Positions 11,900 to 12,944 of a stretch of 12,944 bases of DNA are shown piece after piece. The notes under the pieces are model-generated. The model was not told the origin of the DNA. It did no database searches and was given only the letters and a program-made list of their open reading frames with translations. Origin of the DNA: Candidatus Nanopelagicales bacterium (GTDB taxonomy: Bacteria; Actinomycetota; Actinomycetes; S36-B12); assembly GCA_938091275.1 (NCBI GenBank), contig CALKMY010000027.1, forward strand, positions 1 through 12,944. Direction: 5' to 3'. Numbering within the stretch: position 1 is the stretch's first letter; each line of letters opens with the position of its first letter. The position numbers were made by a program, and so were the translations under genes.

Positions 11900-12913
11900 G
11901 TGGTCAGCGAACTCCGTCCTACCGAAAACGGTGAGGGGGAGAGGTCTACCGCCCCGGGATTGACGGTCGCCGCGGTGGCCCGCCGTCTGGGCGTCGCGCC
12001 GGCCACGTTGCGCACATGGGACCGCAGATACGGGCTTGGCCCAAGTGAGCATCGGGCGGGTGCCCATCGTCGCTATTCAGCCGTCGATCTCACGCGTCTG
12101 GAGCACATGCGTCGCTTGGTTCTCGCAGGCCTACCTCCCGGTGACGCAGCCCGAGAGGCGCTCGCGCTGGATGTCGACCCATCGGCGCTTGCTTCGGTAA
12201 CTGACCTCGCGATGGCGTCCTCGCCCGCAGTCGCATCCGCAGAGCCAACCTCCGATCCCACCGCCCGTCGCAGCGGAGGCGGTCAGGTGATTCCTAGTCC
12301 GGGCGGCACGCCGGCCTCGCGCGGCCTCGCGCGCGCGGCTCTTGCACTTGATGGGTACGCCTGCCAGCACATCATCCGGGACACCATTGAGAGACGAGGT
12401 GTGATCTGGAGTTGGGACCACCTGCTGGTGCCGGTTCTCACCGGAGTCGGCCAGCGCTGGGAAACCTCAGGCCGGGGCATCGACGTCGAGCACATCCTCA
12501 GCGACTCCGTCCATGCGGCCCTTGCCGAGCGCGCCCGTGAACTTAAGGAGCCGCAAAACGCCCGACTCGTGTTGCTCGCCGGCTCGGATGAAGAGACTCA
12601 CTTCCTGCCGCTGTGGGCTGTTGCTGCGGGCTTGGCCGAACGCCGAATCGGATGCCGAATGCTCGGAGCCCGCGTCCCGCAGGAAACGCTCCTGCAGTCC
12701 GTTCGCCGAACTGGGCCGGCGGCCGTCTTCGTCTGGGCCCAAATCCCCGGGTCTGCGCAGACACAGACACTGGCGGACCTGACGACGCTGCGTCCTGCTC
12801 CGACCGTGGTGGCGGGAGGCCCCGGCTGGAGTGGCCCCACGCCCCCGGGAGTGGGTCGGACCACTGATCTCACCGAGACCGTGACGCGTTTAGCTCGCGC
12901 CCTGGGAATGTGA
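11900..12913 (+). CDS. MerR-type regulator with cobalamin-binding domain, CarH/LitR-like
   Basis: This is a 337-residue regulator. A MerR winged helix-turn-helix (about 21-78: LTVAAVARRLGVAPATLRTWDRRYG, then HRRYSAVDLTRLEHM) is joined by an Ala/Pro/Ser-rich linker (about 95-142) to a helical cap and a Rossmann-type B12-binding domain. The cap holds W-x9-EH (W187, E197, H198), the motif that contacts adenosylcobalamin in the CarH photoreceptor. The Rossmann part has H234 at the expected lower-ligand position, but in the context ETHFLP, so the Gly of D/E-x-H-x-x-G is Pro. VVAGGPGW follows as in B12-binding folds. Light or cobalamin sensing is therefore plausible, not shown. Start: GTG 11900 directly follows GGGGAG with no spacing, so it may be read from a leaderless mRNA, or TTG 11960 may be used. 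Targets are unknown; the divergent whiB gene is an obvious candidate. Confidence 0.85.
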   Translation: MVSELRPTENGEGERSTAPGLTVAAVARRLGVAPATLRTWDRRYGLGPSEHRAGAHRRYSAVDLTRLEHMRRLVLAGLPPGDAAREALALDVDPSALASVTDLAMASSPAVASAEPTSDPTARRSGGGQVIPSPGGTPASRGLARAALALDGYACQHIIRDTIERRGVIWSWDHLLVPVLTGVGQRWETSGRGIDVEHILSDSVHAALAERARELKEPQNARLVLLAGSDEETHFLPLWAVAAGLAERRIGCRMLGARVPQETLLQSVRRTGPAAVFVWAQIPGSAQTQTLADLTTLRPAPTVVAGGPGWSGPTPPGVGRTTDLTETVTRLARALGM

Positions 12914-12926
12914 GTAGCCTGAGGCC

Positions 12927-12944
12927 GTGAAGAGCGCGGCTGAC
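12927..12944 (+). CDS. Possible start of the next gene, cut by the window end
   Basis: GTG 12927 opens a frame MKSAAD that runs off the window, 13 bases after the MerR-type gene stop, with GAGG at 12921-12924 as a close, weak SD. Six codons do not allow identification. In Mycobacterium and Streptomyces a sigD sigma-factor gene lies near whiB3/whiD, so that is a guess from synteny only. Confidence 0.25.

Noticed and set aside
11865..11963. 32-codon open frame beginning ATG 11865 upstream of and overlapping the MerR-type gene
   Set aside because: Considered as an upstream leader peptide, but only a weak GGAG touches the ATG, the peptide has no features, and it overlaps the start of the real gene out of frame.
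1..12944. Mobile elements, CRISPR arrays, tRNA or rRNA genes
   Set aside because: No transposase or integrase reading frames, no terminal inverted repeats, no spaced identical repeats and no tRNA-like cloverleaf ends were seen; genes are contiguous housekeeping loci with normal codon use.

Overview
This window looks like a core-genome segment of an actinobacterium of moderately high GC. The evidence is a WhiB-family regulator (confined to Actinobacteria and their phages), a GroEL1 with a histidine-rich tail, CIRCE heat-shock operators, many GTG starts, and a gene order (glmS, nnr, alr, tsaE, tsaB, rimI, tsaD, groES, groEL1, whiB3) that matches the order I remember from Mycobacterium and Streptomyces relatives. 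I cannot name the genus. There are no mobile elements, CRISPR arrays or RNA genes that I can support.

Bases 1-7796, all on + strand, form one tightly packed run of genes. It begins with the 3' part of glmS (glucosamine-6-phosphate synthase). It continues with a fused NAD(P)HX epimerase/dehydratase, alanine racemase, an alpha/beta hydrolase, and the t6A tRNA-modification set tsaE-tsaB-rimI-tsaD with rimI embedded. Most junctions are four-base ATGA or GTGA stop/start overlaps, so translation is probably coupled. The only real gap is 29 bases before the hydrolase. The cluster joins cell-wall precursor supply (GlmS, Alr), metabolite repair (Nnr) and translation fidelity (Tsa proteins, RimI).

Bases 7763-9091, on - strand, hold a class I methyltransferase with a probable THUMP-like C-terminus. 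Its 3' end overlaps the 3' end of tsaD by 34 bases, and it is divergent from groES. The shared 156-base region holds two CIRCE operators around a clear sigma-A type promoter, then a small GNRA-loop hairpin and a strong ribosome binding site for groES. Between groES and groEL1 lie a long hairpin and a C-rich, G-poor leader that may set the GroES:GroEL1 ratio.

Bases 11352-12944: groEL1 and a whiB3/whiD-type gene converge on a 15-bp perfect-stem terminator. whiB is divergent from a MerR-type regulator with a cobalamin-binding domain that carries the W-x9-EH motif of CarH/LitR photoreceptors. Their shared upstream region is strikingly AT-rich (67% A+T over 11751-11850) and has an imperfect palindrome over the likely whiB -10 box.

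The window is mostly conserved housekeeping. I do not see a clearly new system. The least explained parts are the CarH-like regulator with its divergent whiB partner, and the intercistronic structure between groES and groEL1.
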